A stretch of 64,000 nucleotides of DNA from Candidatus Saccharimonadota bacterium (GTDB taxonomy: Bacteria > Patescibacteriota > Saccharimonadia > Saccharimonadales > JAGQMS01), in assembly GCA_020428535.1 (NCBI GenBank), contig JAGQMS010000003.1:1-64000 (forward strand). Reading direction: 5' to 3'. A program made the position numbers and the translations under genes. This document shows positions 50,849-59,889 of the stretch, one piece after another. Every line of letters starts with the position of its first letter. Position 1 is the stretch's first letter. Below the pieces are notes generated by a model. That model worked only from the letters and a program-made list of their open reading frames with translations. It ran no database searches and had not been told where the DNA came from.

Positions 50849-52921
50849 TTATCTATTAAGAAAATCTAGTCCATTTGTTGCTAGACCACCCCATTCGGTG
50901 ACGGTGAAGCCGTTGCGGGTAGGGGCGGTGAAGTGCTGTGGCATCAGTGAGGCCGGCGAATCCATACCATCCATTTCTAGGAAGGTGCGAATTAGGGTGT
51001 CTGGTTGTTGGCTGAGGTAGAGTGGAGCCAGCTGGTTCATCTGTTGGGTGTTTAGCCAAGTCATTCTCACAAACTTACCTGAAGGAATATTCTTTGACCA
51101 GAATTCAACGAAATCATTGGACTCTTTTTGGTTGAAGCCTTGCTCAGCAAGCTGTTGATACATAGTAGCCACAACCGCGCTTTGGGGTACGACAGCTCCG
51201 ATTCCTGAAGTATCGGGATAAAGGCCCTGACCTTTGCCTTCCCAGAAGAGTGAGTCGTATTGTTTGCCGTCAAATGTTAGAGAACCATTTGGCAGTGCAA
51301 ACACGTTTTGCCAACCGTTTGTACCATATGTTGGTTCTGAGACTGTAACATCAGCTCCGACTCGAACATTTAGAAGCGTTGGTGAGCTAGGATATAAGTA
51401 AACCACTGGTTTAGCACATCCTCCTTCTAGGAAGTTGCCGGTATTTTTGAATACAACCATTCTGCCCATACCGTCTTCAACAATGATCACGGCTCGATCT
51501 TTCAAAAATTCTTCAGCAGTGTAGGGAGGTGAACTTTCGCTAATGTAGTTGTCGTAGCTTCCCCTGGCATTAACTTCAGACAGAATTTGAGCTGCTACGG
51601 GTAGTGTCATGTCTTTGAATATATATATTGGCTGCTTGCCGTCTGAGGTGCCTATTTGGGTGAGCTGATCTTTAGTGACATCGGCTATGAGGCTATAGTA
51701 GCCACCACCACATCCGTAGCCAAAGCTTTTGTATGAAGCAGTATTGCGAGTGCCGTCTGTCCATGTAATCGGAGGAATATCTGAGCGAGAGATTTCGCCA
51801 TCTAATTGATACGAAACACGAAAATGATTTGGTAACTCTAGTTCGAACAAACTCAACTTGTAGCCATTCTTGGTACTGCCGAGCTCATAAACCGTACCTT
51901 CGTTAACATTTGAAAAGACTGTGCCTTTGCCGATATTTTCTAATACCATTGAGCCTGTATTATTTGAATAGCTTTCACCTGTTGGGCCATCGTTGTTATA
52001 GATTTCGTAGGTTGGCAATTTGAACTTTTGTCCGTTCAGAGTGAGTTTTTCTGGAGCCCATGTCCCCGTAAGGACTGTGCTGTAATCTATTTCTACATTG
52101 TCGGAGTTGTATTGAGCATTCTCGCCATTCAGAAGATTATCGTTGTTTGTGTAGCTGTCGCTGTAGGATCTTAGGTATCTGTATAGTAACGTAGCTTTTT
52201 GATCGGAATCGTTCTTTATAAAAAGTTCGGCTGTGGAACTGCCTGGTCCATCAAAATAAGGAATCGCATAAATAACTTTTCCTCCCGAAAAAGTTCCTGC
52301 TAGATAATATTGAACTATCTGTTGACCTTCTGGCACTGTCTCACCCTCAGCTAGAGGACCCTTGATCTCGTTTTTGTAGTAGCCTTGCAAATCAATTTCT
52401 GAAGGGGTTTGCCAAGTTACATTCTTGTCGCTGAAGACCGGTTCTATATAGGTAAAAACTCCTGTAACCTGTGTTGGAGCTTCTGTTGGATTCCCCAAAA
52501 CTTTATCGCCCACTGGTATGTCATATGTTGAATATGTTTGGGTTTCGCTTGGCTTGTTTTTCTTTTTATATACTAAAAAGTAGTATGCCGTAGCTCCACC
52601 AACAGCTATCACAAAGGCAAGAACAGCTAGCAAGATTATCAGCCATACTTTCTTTTTCTTTGGATTGGGGTTTGGTTGTTCCGGGGTGTTGGTTTGTTCA
52701 ACCGGGACAACTTGATTTCTTTCTGGTTCAGCACTTGGTTGTGGTGTTGGTACAGCGGTAGATTCTGGGGTGCTGATTTCGGTCTCTGCGGAGCTTGTGG
52801 TGTCGGCACTTTCAACTGGTGGATCTTCTGAAATAGTTGCGTCAAGTAACGAATTGTCTTCTTTCGGCGGTGTCTCTTCAACCTGTGGTTTATTTTCTGC
52901 AGAACCAGATTGCTCCTCCAT
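50849..52921 (-). CDS. Large membrane-anchored exported protein of unknown function
   Basis: The protein has 690 residues from the ATG at 52919-52921, which has AAGGGGGG just upstream; the in-frame GTG at 52945 is not needed. A cytosolic Glu/Pro/Thr-rich segment (residues 1-85) precedes one transmembrane helix (about 90-112) and a 570-residue extracytoplasmic region with beta-rich character. Near residue 525 comes CAKPVVYLYPSSPTLLNVRV, a motif I have seen as the core of conserved bacterial surface proteins of undefined function. The last 150 residues (LFWEGKGQGLYP) look like a separate domain. No catalytic motif is evident. Confidence 0.7.
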   Translation of the reverse strand: MEEQSGSAENKPQVEETPPKEDNSLLDATISEDPPVESADTTSSAETEISTPESTAVPTPQPSAEPERNQVVPVEQTNTPEQPNPNPKKKKVWLIILLAVLAFVIAVGGATAYYFLVYKKKNKPSETQTYSTYDIPVGDKVLGNPTEAPTQVTGVFTYIEPVFSDKNVTWQTPSEIDLQGYYKNEIKGPLAEGETVPEGQQIVQYYLAGTFSGGKVIYAIPYFDGPGSSTAELFIKNDSDQKATLLYRYLRSYSDSYTNNDNLLNGENAQYNSDNVEIDYSTVLTGTWAPEKLTLNGQKFKLPTYEIYNNDGPTGESYSNNTGSMVLENIGKGTVFSNVNEGTVYELGSTKNGYKLSLFELELPNHFRVSYQLDGEISRSDIPPITWTDGTRNTASYKSFGYGCGGGYYSLIADVTKDQLTQIGTSDGKQPIYIFKDMTLPVAAQILSEVNARGSYDNYISESSPPYTAEEFLKDRAVIIVEDGMGRMVVFKNTGNFLEGGCAKPVVYLYPSSPTLLNVRVGADVTVSEPTYGTNGWQNVFALPNGSLTFDGKQYDSLFWEGKGQGLYPDTSGIGAVVPQSAVVATMYQQLAEQGFNQKESNDFVEFWSKNIPSGKFVRMTWLNTQQMNQLAPLYLSQQPDTLIRTFLEMDGMDSPASLMPQHFTAPTRNGFTVTEWGGLATNGLDFLNR

Positions 52922-52968
52922 AGTAACCCCCCTTATTATTGACACTATATCAGCTTCTTTTCAGAAGG

Positions 52969-52974
52969 TATACT
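52969..52974 (+). promoter_or_regulatory. -10 element of the glycosyltransferase at 52981 (leaderless)
   Basis: TATACT ends 6 nt before the ATG at 52981. A TTGACA at 52939-52944 is too far (24 nt) to be its normal -35. Confidence 0.5.
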
Positions 52975-52980
52975 AGCTAT

Positions 52981-54108
52981 ATGAAAATCGCAATTGTGCA
53001 TGACTGGTTATATGGTGGCGGCGCGGAGAAGGTTGTTGAAGAGATCCACCGAATATATCCTGACGCCCCTGTGTATGCCACATTCGCGACTGATGAATGG
53101 CGGAAGAAGTTGGACGGCCAAGTTAGAACAGGCTATTTGGGGAAGTGGCCGTTCAGGTATCTATATAAATTCACTCCACTTCTGCAACAAAGATGGTTTT
53201 CGAGCCTGGATCTGAGTGGATATGATCTGGTGATTTCTAGTTGCGGAAATGGCGCTGCGAGATTTGCACTTTCAAAAAATAAACGACCAGGGCAGGTTCA
53301 CATCAGCTACACCCACACTCCAACTCATTATTACTGGCGAAAATATGAAGAGTACCTTAAAAACCCTAGTTTTAAGCCAAAATGGTTGGCGCGACTGGGG
53401 CTGAAAATACTAGTTGGGCATCTAAAGAAAAAAGACTATGAAGCGGCTCAGAAAATTGATTATTTGATTGCTAACTCCGAACACATTAAGCAAGATATCA
53501 AGAATTATTATGGTCGTGATTCAGTTGTCGTTCATCCTCCGGTAGATACATTACGTTTCGCAAAAAATATGAAGCCTAACGGCGGAGATCGAACTGGCTC
53601 TCATAAGAAACACAGTTTTGTGATGTGGGGAAGGCTGGTTCCATACAAACGTTTTGATATCGCCGTTTTAGCCTGCAATCAACTGCAAATTCCACTGACA
53701 ATAATCGGCAATGGCCCTGACAAAGAGAGGCTAATGAAATTAGCAGGGGACACTGTGAGCTTCAAGGGTTGGGTGACTGAAGATGAAATGCTTGGAATTG
53801 CCTCAGAAGCATCGGCATTTATTGCCCCCCAAGAAGAAGATTTTGGTATTGCTCCAGTTGAAGCATTGGCGGCGGGTTTACCGGTGATTGCGTACAAATC
53901 TGGAGGAGCCTTGGACTATGTAACTTCGGGTGAAAACGGACTGTTCTTTGAGGAACAAACAGTAGAAAGTTTAGTTAACGCGTTAAGTAAGTTTGTTGAA
54001 ATGAACTTCGCTAAGGAATTGATTTCCAAAAAAGCCCATGAAAAGTTCTCAACCAAGAGGTTCCACGAGCAAATTGCTAAATTTGTAGAATCAAAGATTT
54101 CTGACTAG
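52981..54108 (+). CDS. GT4-family glycosyltransferase
   Basis: The 375-residue GT-B enzyme starts MKIAIVHDWLYGGGAEKVV, with HISYTHTPTHYYWRKYEEY and VVHPPVDTLRF. The donor domain has MWGRLVPYKRFDIAVLA and APQEEDFGIAPVEALAAG. This resembles WbaZ-like mannosyl/rhamnosyl transferases of exopolysaccharide clusters. It is convergent with the initiating transferase, overlapping it by 4 nt. The start is fixed by the -10 spacing. Confidence 0.9.
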   Translation: MKIAIVHDWLYGGGAEKVVEEIHRIYPDAPVYATFATDEWRKKLDGQVRTGYLGKWPFRYLYKFTPLLQQRWFSSLDLSGYDLVISSCGNGAARFALSKNKRPGQVHISYTHTPTHYYWRKYEEYLKNPSFKPKWLARLGLKILVGHLKKKDYEAAQKIDYLIANSEHIKQDIKNYYGRDSVVVHPPVDTLRFAKNMKPNGGDRTGSHKKHSFVMWGRLVPYKRFDIAVLACNQLQIPLTIIGNGPDKERLMKLAGDTVSFKGWVTEDEMLGIASEASAFIAPQEEDFGIAPVEALAAGLPVIAYKSGGALDYVTSGENGLFFEEQTVESLVNALSKFVEMNFAKELISKKAHEKFSTKRFHEQIAKFVESKISD

Positions 54109-55538
54109 TCTTGCTGACCACTAAAGACTCTTTGCAAGATAGAAACGAAGGTTCGAAGTAAGATTTTGATGTCCATCCAAAATGACCAGTTCTGAACATA
54201 GTAGAGGTCTAGTTGCCTTCGCTCTTCGAAGGGAATATCTTTTCGACCGGAGATCGCTGCCAGACCAGTTAGCCCAGATTTAATACTCAAAATTAAACTC
54301 TTTTTTTGGTATTTGTTCAGCTCTTCGGCAATCAAAGCCCTAGGGCCAACAAGGCTAATATCACCACGCAAGATGTTAAAAAGTTGGGGCAGTTCATCAA
54401 GACTTGAATTGCGTATAAATCGACCAAGGCGACTAATTCGCGGATCGTTTTCTAGTTTGTCGCCGTTAGCACGAAACTTTTTTGCGAGTTCTGGCTTACC
54501 CATTTTGGCAAAACCTTCTTCTGGGTCAAGGCCGTTGTATTCAATTTTTAGACTGCGGAATTTATAGATATTGAAATATTTGCCGTAGCGCGTAAGTCGT
54601 TTTCGTCGATAGATTGGCGAGCCGCCACTGATCATGAGGGCCAAGTAGATAAGGAACATTATTGGCGAGGTTATGATTATCCCGATCAGTGACACAACAA
54701 CATCAAAGGCACGTTTTAGGATGCGTTTCCAGCCTATCAGTGGCGTGGTGTGTACATAGACTAGTGGCATGCCCTGAAATAGTTCGACCTCCATAGAGCC
54801 GGCAAAAATCCCTTGTTGAGATGGTACGAAACGAAAGCCGCAGTGATTTTCTTGTGCTGCCGCCAAAACTTTTTCGTTAACTAGCGGATCGTCAGCCACG
54901 TCTGCGAGGATGATCGAATGTACGTCAAGATTTTCTAAGGCAGAAAGAGCATGATCTAGTGATGTAAAGTGTTTTCCCTTGAACCAAGACGGAGCATTTT
55001 TCATAACTACTGCAATTGGGTTATAGCCACTACTCCTTGGATTGCGTAGTGAGTCGAGGATATCCCTTGCGTGCTGAGAGTCGCCGATGATCATTGTGTT
55101 TACTATGCCAACACCGCGGTGGCGCGCCAATAGACGAATGGCGCGGAGCAAAGTTCTTTCCAGGATTAATAACGCATAACCAATCAATAGGGCGTAGACA
55201 GCCATGATTCTGGCTGGGAAAATAGGTCGGTCAACAATGAATTCGTAAGTAATCATGGCCATAATACCCATCGAACAACCGACTAGCAGTTTGCCAAACT
55301 CCTTGAGGCGCCATTCATACACATCGCGTCTATAAAGGCCAAGGAGAGCAAAAATACCTAACCAAATCGGAGAAAGATACAAAAATAATCGTATGTAATC
55401 GCCCGAAGTAATAGGGATAAAGGGGCCAGCTTCAAGCGTTACTCTCAAGATGTAAGCTGCCGTAAAGGCAAGCATGACGGCCAAAAAATCACCCACAAGT
55501 AGCGCCAAGCCGTAAATTGTACTGATATTGCTATTCAC
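54105..55538 (-). CDS. Polyprenyl-phosphate sugar phosphotransferase (WcaJ/WbaP type)
   Basis: The 477-residue protein has four or five N-terminal transmembrane helices (residues 10-125) and a nucleotide-binding-like middle (TMIIGDSQHARDIL). A further hydrophobic hairpin and the catalytic sugar-transferase domain follow, with IYKFRSLK, NDPRISRLGRFIRNSSLDEL, PQLFNIL-x-GDISLVGPR and ELNKYQ. Such enzymes load the first sugar phosphate onto undecaprenyl phosphate, starting a repeat unit. The start is GTG. It probably starts the glycan that the ligase and exporter handle. Confidence 0.93.
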   Translation of the reverse strand: MNSNISTIYGLALLVGDFLAVMLAFTAAYILRVTLEAGPFIPITSGDYIRLFLYLSPIWLGIFALLGLYRRDVYEWRLKEFGKLLVGCSMGIMAMITYEFIVDRPIFPARIMAVYALLIGYALLILERTLLRAIRLLARHRGVGIVNTMIIGDSQHARDILDSLRNPRSSGYNPIAVVMKNAPSWFKGKHFTSLDHALSALENLDVHSIILADVADDPLVNEKVLAAAQENHCGFRFVPSQQGIFAGSMEVELFQGMPLVYVHTTPLIGWKRILKRAFDVVVSLIGIIITSPIMFLIYLALMISGGSPIYRRKRLTRYGKYFNIYKFRSLKIEYNGLDPEEGFAKMGKPELAKKFRANGDKLENDPRISRLGRFIRNSSLDELPQLFNILRGDISLVGPRALIAEELNKYQKKSLILSIKSGLTGLAAISGRKDIPFEERRQLDLYYVQNWSFWMDIKILLRTFVSILQRVFSGQQD

Positions 55539-55596
55539 TTACTCTAAATTTCCTCGCAGCGATTCATGCTGGCTATTATAACCCTCTTGAGCGCGC

Positions 55597-55602
55597 TATA
55601 CT
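55597..55602 (+). promoter_or_regulatory. -10 element of the O-antigen-ligase-like gene (leaderless, GTG)
   Basis: TATACT ends 6 nt before the GTG at 55609. Confidence 0.5.
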
Positions 55603-55608
55603 ACAGTA

Positions 55609-57033
55609 GTGAAATTGATTCAAAAAATATCACATCTTAGTTTTGTATTTTTGATTTTGTTTGCGCCATTTTCAAAGTTCCCATCGGTCGGTTTCTCGGC
55701 TCAAAATTATAGTTCACTGCGATTTGGGTTATATCAGTTTGTTGCAGTTGTATTTGTGTTGTGCATGGTTGCGCAGATAAAAAATCTGAAAACATTAGTG
55801 AAGCAAAACAAGGTTATCTTAGCTTTAATTGTGCTAGTTTTGCTGAACCTGTTCTTTGCAACGAACAAATCCAGGGGGTTGTTGATGACTCTGTCGTTCT
55901 TACTACTTTTAGCTGTAGTGGTTGGCGCTAAAGAGTTCATATCAGAGAAGAAAAACTCATTTTCATTTTCAAAGTTGTTTACCAATGTCAGTATTTTTGG
56001 GATTGTGTATTCACTGATGGCATTGGTGCAGTTGGCGATAGGGACGATATCCTCTTCTCAAAACATAGCACTGCTATGCAAAGGTTGTAGCAGTGAAGTA
56101 TTTGGCTTTCCGAGAATCAACCTTTTTGCTGCGGAACCATTGTTTTTTGCCAATGCTTTAATACCTTTTCTTGTTATCTCAACGTATCAATATATGCACA
56201 CGAAGAAGCGACTTCATTTACTGTCAATGATGCTGACAAGTCTTGCGATTGGGTTAACATTTGCACGCGGTGCGTACGTAGCTATTGGAGCATCTTTGAT
56301 AGTCTTGGCCTTAATTCTTCACAGAGTTAGAACAATAGACCTTAAGACTGTATTTAAGGGGTTTGCTTTAATTGGGGTTAGCTTTTTCATTTCTTGGTGT
56401 CTGCTTATCGGCTCGGCTGTTATCAAGCACCGAGGCGCTCCATATATTGCATACAACACCGCTAGGGGGATGGTTGATCATTTGACGTTAGGTGTTGTTT
56501 CTTTGCCCGAAAAGACTCTTGCTACACAACCTGAAGCGTCCACACCAGGTACTTCTGCCGTGGCTAATACCAATGAAGATACATTCGTCAGCCAAGGTTT
56601 GGTTGAGGCATCGCAAAACGAGCGACTTGGTTCGGCTGGGTTAGCGTTTAAGGCTTGGAAATATAATTTCAAAAATATTATATTTGGTGTTGGTCTAGGA
56701 AATTTGGGGCCTTTTGTGGTTGCTAATGTTGACCCTTCTGCACCAAAGGATCTGACGGTTTATATTTACTACGTTTTACTCGTTGCCGAAATAGGATTAA
56801 TCGGGTTGGTTTTGGTTTTGAAACTTTACTGGAAAGCATTCAAGGGACTAATAAAGAAGTTAGATGAACAATCAATTATTTGTGCGACAATCTTAGTTGG
56901 TTTTTTGACTCAGTATTTCTTTTTTGGAAGCTCAATCAATGTGATTTATATTTGGCTATGGCTTGGTATCGCACTTGGTTTAGGGGTAAACTACAAGAGT
57001 GTTAAGCAGAAGCAACATAATTCAGTTTCTTAA
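55609..57033 (+). CDS. O-antigen ligase / polymerase-like membrane protein (Wzy_C)
   Basis: The 474-residue polytopic protein has about 10-12 helices. A large extracytoplasmic loop near residues 285-350 (GVVSLPEKTLATQPEASTPG to SQNERLGSAGLAFKAWKYNF) matches the ligase-type loop: R-x-x-x-W-x-x-A-W is approached by RLGSAGLAFKAWKYN, followed by GVGLGNLGP. It could join a lipid-linked glycan to an acceptor or polymerise it. The message appears leaderless with a GTG start. It overlaps the GtrA gene by 35 nt. Confidence 0.85.
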   Translation: MKLIQKISHLSFVFLILFAPFSKFPSVGFSAQNYSSLRFGLYQFVAVVFVLCMVAQIKNLKTLVKQNKVILALIVLVLLNLFFATNKSRGLLMTLSFLLLLAVVVGAKEFISEKKNSFSFSKLFTNVSIFGIVYSLMALVQLAIGTISSSQNIALLCKGCSSEVFGFPRINLFAAEPLFFANALIPFLVISTYQYMHTKKRLHLLSMMLTSLAIGLTFARGAYVAIGASLIVLALILHRVRTIDLKTVFKGFALIGVSFFISWCLLIGSAVIKHRGAPYIAYNTARGMVDHLTLGVVSLPEKTLATQPEASTPGTSAVANTNEDTFVSQGLVEASQNERLGSAGLAFKAWKYNFKNIIFGVGLGNLGPFVVANVDPSAPKDLTVYIYYVLLVAEIGLIGLVLVLKLYWKAFKGLIKKLDEQSIICATILVGFLTQYFFFGSSINVIYIWLWLGIALGLGVNYKSVKQKQHNSVS

Positions 57034-57388
57034 ATATAATGTCGGCGGCACTTTGTACTTTGTCTCCGCCTGGCTAATTATTACTTTTGGGACAAAATAC
57101 CTAGGGCTATGGTGGGCAAATTTGCTCGGTAATGGTGTCGGGATTTTGTTAAATTATTTGACGCAGAGATTTTGGGCATTTAGCGATAGAAAACGAAGTA
57201 CTCTATCGACAAGTTGGCGATACGGTGTGATTACTGTTGTTAACTTATTTCTGAGTTACTTTATACTAAAATTCCTAACAAATCTCGGTGTTCCGTTGTG
57301 GCTGGCTCAATTTTTCAGCGCAGGGTTTTTCACTTTTTGGAACTGGATTTGGTACAGATATTGGGTTTTTAAGAAGAGGCAAAAATGA
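56999..57388 (+). CDS. GtrA family membrane protein
   Basis: The 129-residue protein has four transmembrane helices and the GtrA pattern (FLKYNVGGTLYFV at the start, NFLTQRFWAF-like NYLTQRFWAFSDR, and a final NWIWYRYWVFKKR). GtrA proteins are thought to flip or help transfer lipid-linked sugars. It is coupled to the ligase gene by overlap and to the LexA-like gene by 4 nt. The start within the previous gene could also be one of the downstream codons. Confidence 0.85.
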   Translation: MLSRSNIIQFLKYNVGGTLYFVSAWLIITFGTKYLGLWWANLLGNGVGILLNYLTQRFWAFSDRKRSTLSTSWRYGVITVVNLFLSYFILKFLTNLGVPLWLAQFFSAGFFTFWNWIWYRYWVFKKRQK

Positions 57389-57867
57389 GCAATTCTAGTT
57401 CCATCCGTCCTACGATGAAGCAATACAACCTAATGAACTATATTGCTGAATTTATCTCTATTCATGGCTATGGGCCAAGTTATAGAGAGATAATGTCAGG
57501 CTGTGGCTATTCTTCTGTCGCTACGGTAGCTGAACATATCAACAACTTGATCGCGCGCGGCCATCTGCGCAAACGAGACAGATCGGCTCGTTCATTGGAA
57601 GTAATTTCAATTCCCGAACCTGACAAAATTGTTACCAAACAACTCAATGAGTCTGAAGAAAAGTGGCTGGTAGAAAAGCTTGAGCTGTTTTTTAAAGAAC
57701 AAGAAGCGGCGACGGTTCTTGAGTCGTCGAAGATTGATGAGCTGTATGTCTTAGTTGGTGCACTTAAGGTTTTGGGTCTTGATGGTCCGGCGTATATGTT
57801 TATTCGAAGATTAACTGAACTAAAGGAAAAATATGAAGATCGAAAAAGTAAACGGTTTGTATCGTAA
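57385..57867 (+). CDS. LexA-type winged-helix protein without the peptidase domain
   Basis: The 160-residue protein has a LexA N-terminal DNA-binding domain: MKQYNLMNYIAEFISIHGYGPSYREIMSGCG (given here in part: GYGPSYREI), then the recognition helix region SSVATVAEHINNLIARGHL and RKRDRSARSLEV. After residue 75 comes a helical part (SEEKWLVEKLELFFKEQEAA), with none of the S24 cleavage-site, Ser or Lys signatures. It may be a local regulator of the envelope genes. It overlaps genes on both sides (4 and 35 nt). Confidence 0.8.
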   Translation: MSNSSSIRPTMKQYNLMNYIAEFISIHGYGPSYREIMSGCGYSSVATVAEHINNLIARGHLRKRDRSARSLEVISIPEPDKIVTKQLNESEEKWLVEKLELFFKEQEAATVLESSKIDELYVLVGALKVLGLDGPAYMFIRRLTELKEKYEDRKSKRFVS

Positions 57868-58873
57868 GAAAAGAATTACCCCAAACTCAAAGGTGCCGTT
57901 TTGGTTGTGGATTAGCGTTGTTTTAGCGCTGAGTGCAGGAATTTTTGTTGTCGCATATGAAACAAGTATTTTGCAAAGTAGCCAGATTCCAGAACTTAAT
58001 CTAGCAAGAAAACACAGTTACAAAATAGTTGCTGTAGGTGATATTGCCTGCCCACCGGATGATGTAAATTTCAATGATGGTCAGGGGGTCTCGGGTGCTT
58101 GTCAGCAAAAGCAGATAGCGCGGAGTATTGTCGCCGAGAAGCCCGACGGGGTTTTATTGCTAGGTGATGTCCAATATGAACGAGGTGTTTTTGAAGATTT
58201 TGAAAGATCGTTCATACCTGATTGGAGAAACATTACAGCACCGATTTTTAGCGCGGCCGGCAATCATGATTATGGCCAAGGAAATTTGAGTGGATATAAA
58301 AAGGCATTCGATCAATATATGCCAAACGTAACTTACCAAAAAGAAGGCAAGACATACTATGACTTTAATTTTGGGCAATGGCAGTTTTATGCGCTCGACA
58401 GCAATTGTCAATATGTTGGCGGATGCGAAGAAAATTCAGAGCAGACTAATTGGTTAACAAGTAAAGTAATATCACAAGATAACCAATGTTCGATAGCTTT
58501 TTGGCACCACCCTGTTTTCACTTCTGGTCAACATAATACGCAACCAGACACCTCCTACGGCCAAGCTTTTTGGGATATTCTTGCTAAAAATAATGTCGAT
58601 ATCGTTTTAAATGGGCATGATCATGATTATGAACGATTTGCGCCAAAGGGTGTCTCGGGCGAATCTGCTGAATCTGGTACAAGAGAATTCGTTATTGGAA
58701 CAGGGGGCAGAAATTTGAGAGATTTCGGTGCAAATATTCTTTCTGGTTCTGAATTTAGGGATAATAAACATTTCGGATATCTTGTAATGACATTGTATCC
58801 AGGAAGATATGACTGGGAGTTTAAGGGCATTGATTCGGTTGTCTACGACAACGGTACTTCATTGTGTCAATAG
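57833..58873 (+). CDS. Exported metallophosphoesterase
   Basis: The 346-residue protein has an N-terminal transmembrane anchor (about residues 20-42) and a calcineurin-like phosphoesterase domain. Metal-ligand motifs are VGDIACPPDD, LLLGDVQYERG, AAGNHDYG, AFWHHPVF and NGHDHDYER. This order matches purple-acid-phosphatase-like enzymes outside the membrane. It could clip phosphates from extracellular nucleotides or glycans. The start has AAAGGAAAA upstream, inside the end of the LexA-like gene. Confidence 0.9.
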   Translation: MKIEKVNGLYRKKRITPNSKVPFWLWISVVLALSAGIFVVAYETSILQSSQIPELNLARKHSYKIVAVGDIACPPDDVNFNDGQGVSGACQQKQIARSIVAEKPDGVLLLGDVQYERGVFEDFERSFIPDWRNITAPIFSAAGNHDYGQGNLSGYKKAFDQYMPNVTYQKEGKTYYDFNFGQWQFYALDSNCQYVGGCEENSEQTNWLTSKVISQDNQCSIAFWHHPVFTSGQHNTQPDTSYGQAFWDILAKNNVDIVLNGHDHDYERFAPKGVSGESAESGTREFVIGTGGRNLRDFGANILSGSEFRDNKHFGYLVMTLYPGRYDWEFKGIDSVVYDNGTSLCQ

Positions 58874-58874
58874 A

Positions 58875-58902
58875 TTGAAAAAGTCCGTTTATATGCTATA
58901 AT
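58875..58902 (+). promoter_or_regulatory. Strong promoter of the gene at 58909 (leaderless)
   Basis: TTGAAA (58875-58880), a 16-nt spacer and an extended -10 TGC-TATAAT (hexamer 58897-58902) are followed 6 nt later by the ATG at 58909. Confidence 0.75.
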
Positions 58903-58908
58903 ATATTA

Positions 58909-59889
58909 ATGAATAACGGTCGAATTGATTGTCGATTTGAGGCACTAATGCCAGGTTTGTTTGAGGCGCTAACTACCACTCATGAAACGTTCAGGCATCC
59001 ATTTTTCTCATACTCGCCAAATGAAGACAGAGTTGTTGTATTAGCAAGTATGCCTCCTGGAATCTCTCAAGAAGAACGTAGTGAGCGCTGCGCAGAAGCG
59101 CTGAGGAGATTATTTTCACATGGTGAATTCAAGGCAACGATACTAGGTCTTGAGGGAATTAATGATCTTGCCGAATATCAATTTTGGTCCTTGTCAGATT
59201 GGGTAACTGGGGGCACCGGTGAGCCACAAAGCGCTCTTCACTTCCATCTAAAAAGCTGGGAAGAATATATTGAGGCGCAAGATGAGATAAGTGACGGAAC
59301 GGACGGAATGCTCCCGGAGTTAGCCGACGTGCTATTTTGTAGCACTGCACTAGCCTCGAACGAAAGTTTACCAATTCATGATCTACAAGCTAGTTTAGAA
59401 AGAGCTGGCTACCATGCAGATAGTTCAGCGAAAAGTGGAAATATTACATTCGATATGATAGATGAATTGGTTAAAAATGAACCGGATATTGTACTTAAGG
59501 TTACAAGTTCATGGCCTGATCCAGAATTTTATCAGGGCATCCCAGAACAATATTTTGTGGTGGGTGACGGAATGGAACAACAAACAGATGCAAAAACCAT
59601 AAGGCTCTACAGAACCATTCTTTCAAGTGCGAAAGCTCGCGTTGAGTCAGCAAATCTTATTCTTGAGGATGATGAATATGATTATGGACGTTTGGAGGGC
59701 TTAGATCGTGCACAAGAGCTATTGTCGCACTCAGTTTTGATTACTCTTTTGCTTATGTCGTATATAGCACAGAAAAGCGGATCGACGCTAAAATCGGCAG
59801 TAGATGCTCATGTCCAAAAAATTACAGGACGTGTACGTGCAGGTATGCCCGCAACTAAGTTACCCGGTAAATACCGAGCGACTGTTTAA
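58909..59889 (+). CDS. Unknown cytosolic protein with MazG-like helical segments
   Basis: The 326-residue soluble protein has no signal peptide. Residues about 125-165 read ELADVLFCSTALASNESLPIHD, similar to the E-x-x-D helix of MazG/NTP-pyrophosphohydrolases. The C-terminal 50 residues (ELLSHSVLITLLLMSYIAQKSG, KITGRVRAG) repeat the same general form. The usual E-x-x-E partner helix is not obvious, so the link is weak and catalysis unproven. It has the best promoter in the window yet is a single gene, and its end overlaps the convergent methyltransferase by 35 nt. Confidence 0.6.
   Translation: MNNGRIDCRFEALMPGLFEALTTTHETFRHPFFSYSPNEDRVVVLASMPPGISQEERSERCAEALRRLFSHGEFKATILGLEGINDLAEYQFWSLSDWVTGGTGEPQSALHFHLKSWEEYIEAQDEISDGTDGMLPELADVLFCSTALASNESLPIHDLQASLERAGYHADSSAKSGNITFDMIDELVKNEPDIVLKVTSSWPDPEFYQGIPEQYFVVGDGMEQQTDAKTIRLYRTILSSAKARVESANLILEDDEYDYGRLEGLDRAQELLSHSVLITLLLMSYIAQKSGSTLKSAVDAHVQKITGRVRAGMPATKLPGKYRATV

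Noticed and set aside
52939-52974. TTGACA and TATACT as one promoter for the glycosyltransferase at 52981
   Set aside because: The spacer is 24 nt, well outside the normal 16-18 nt, so only the -10 is accepted.
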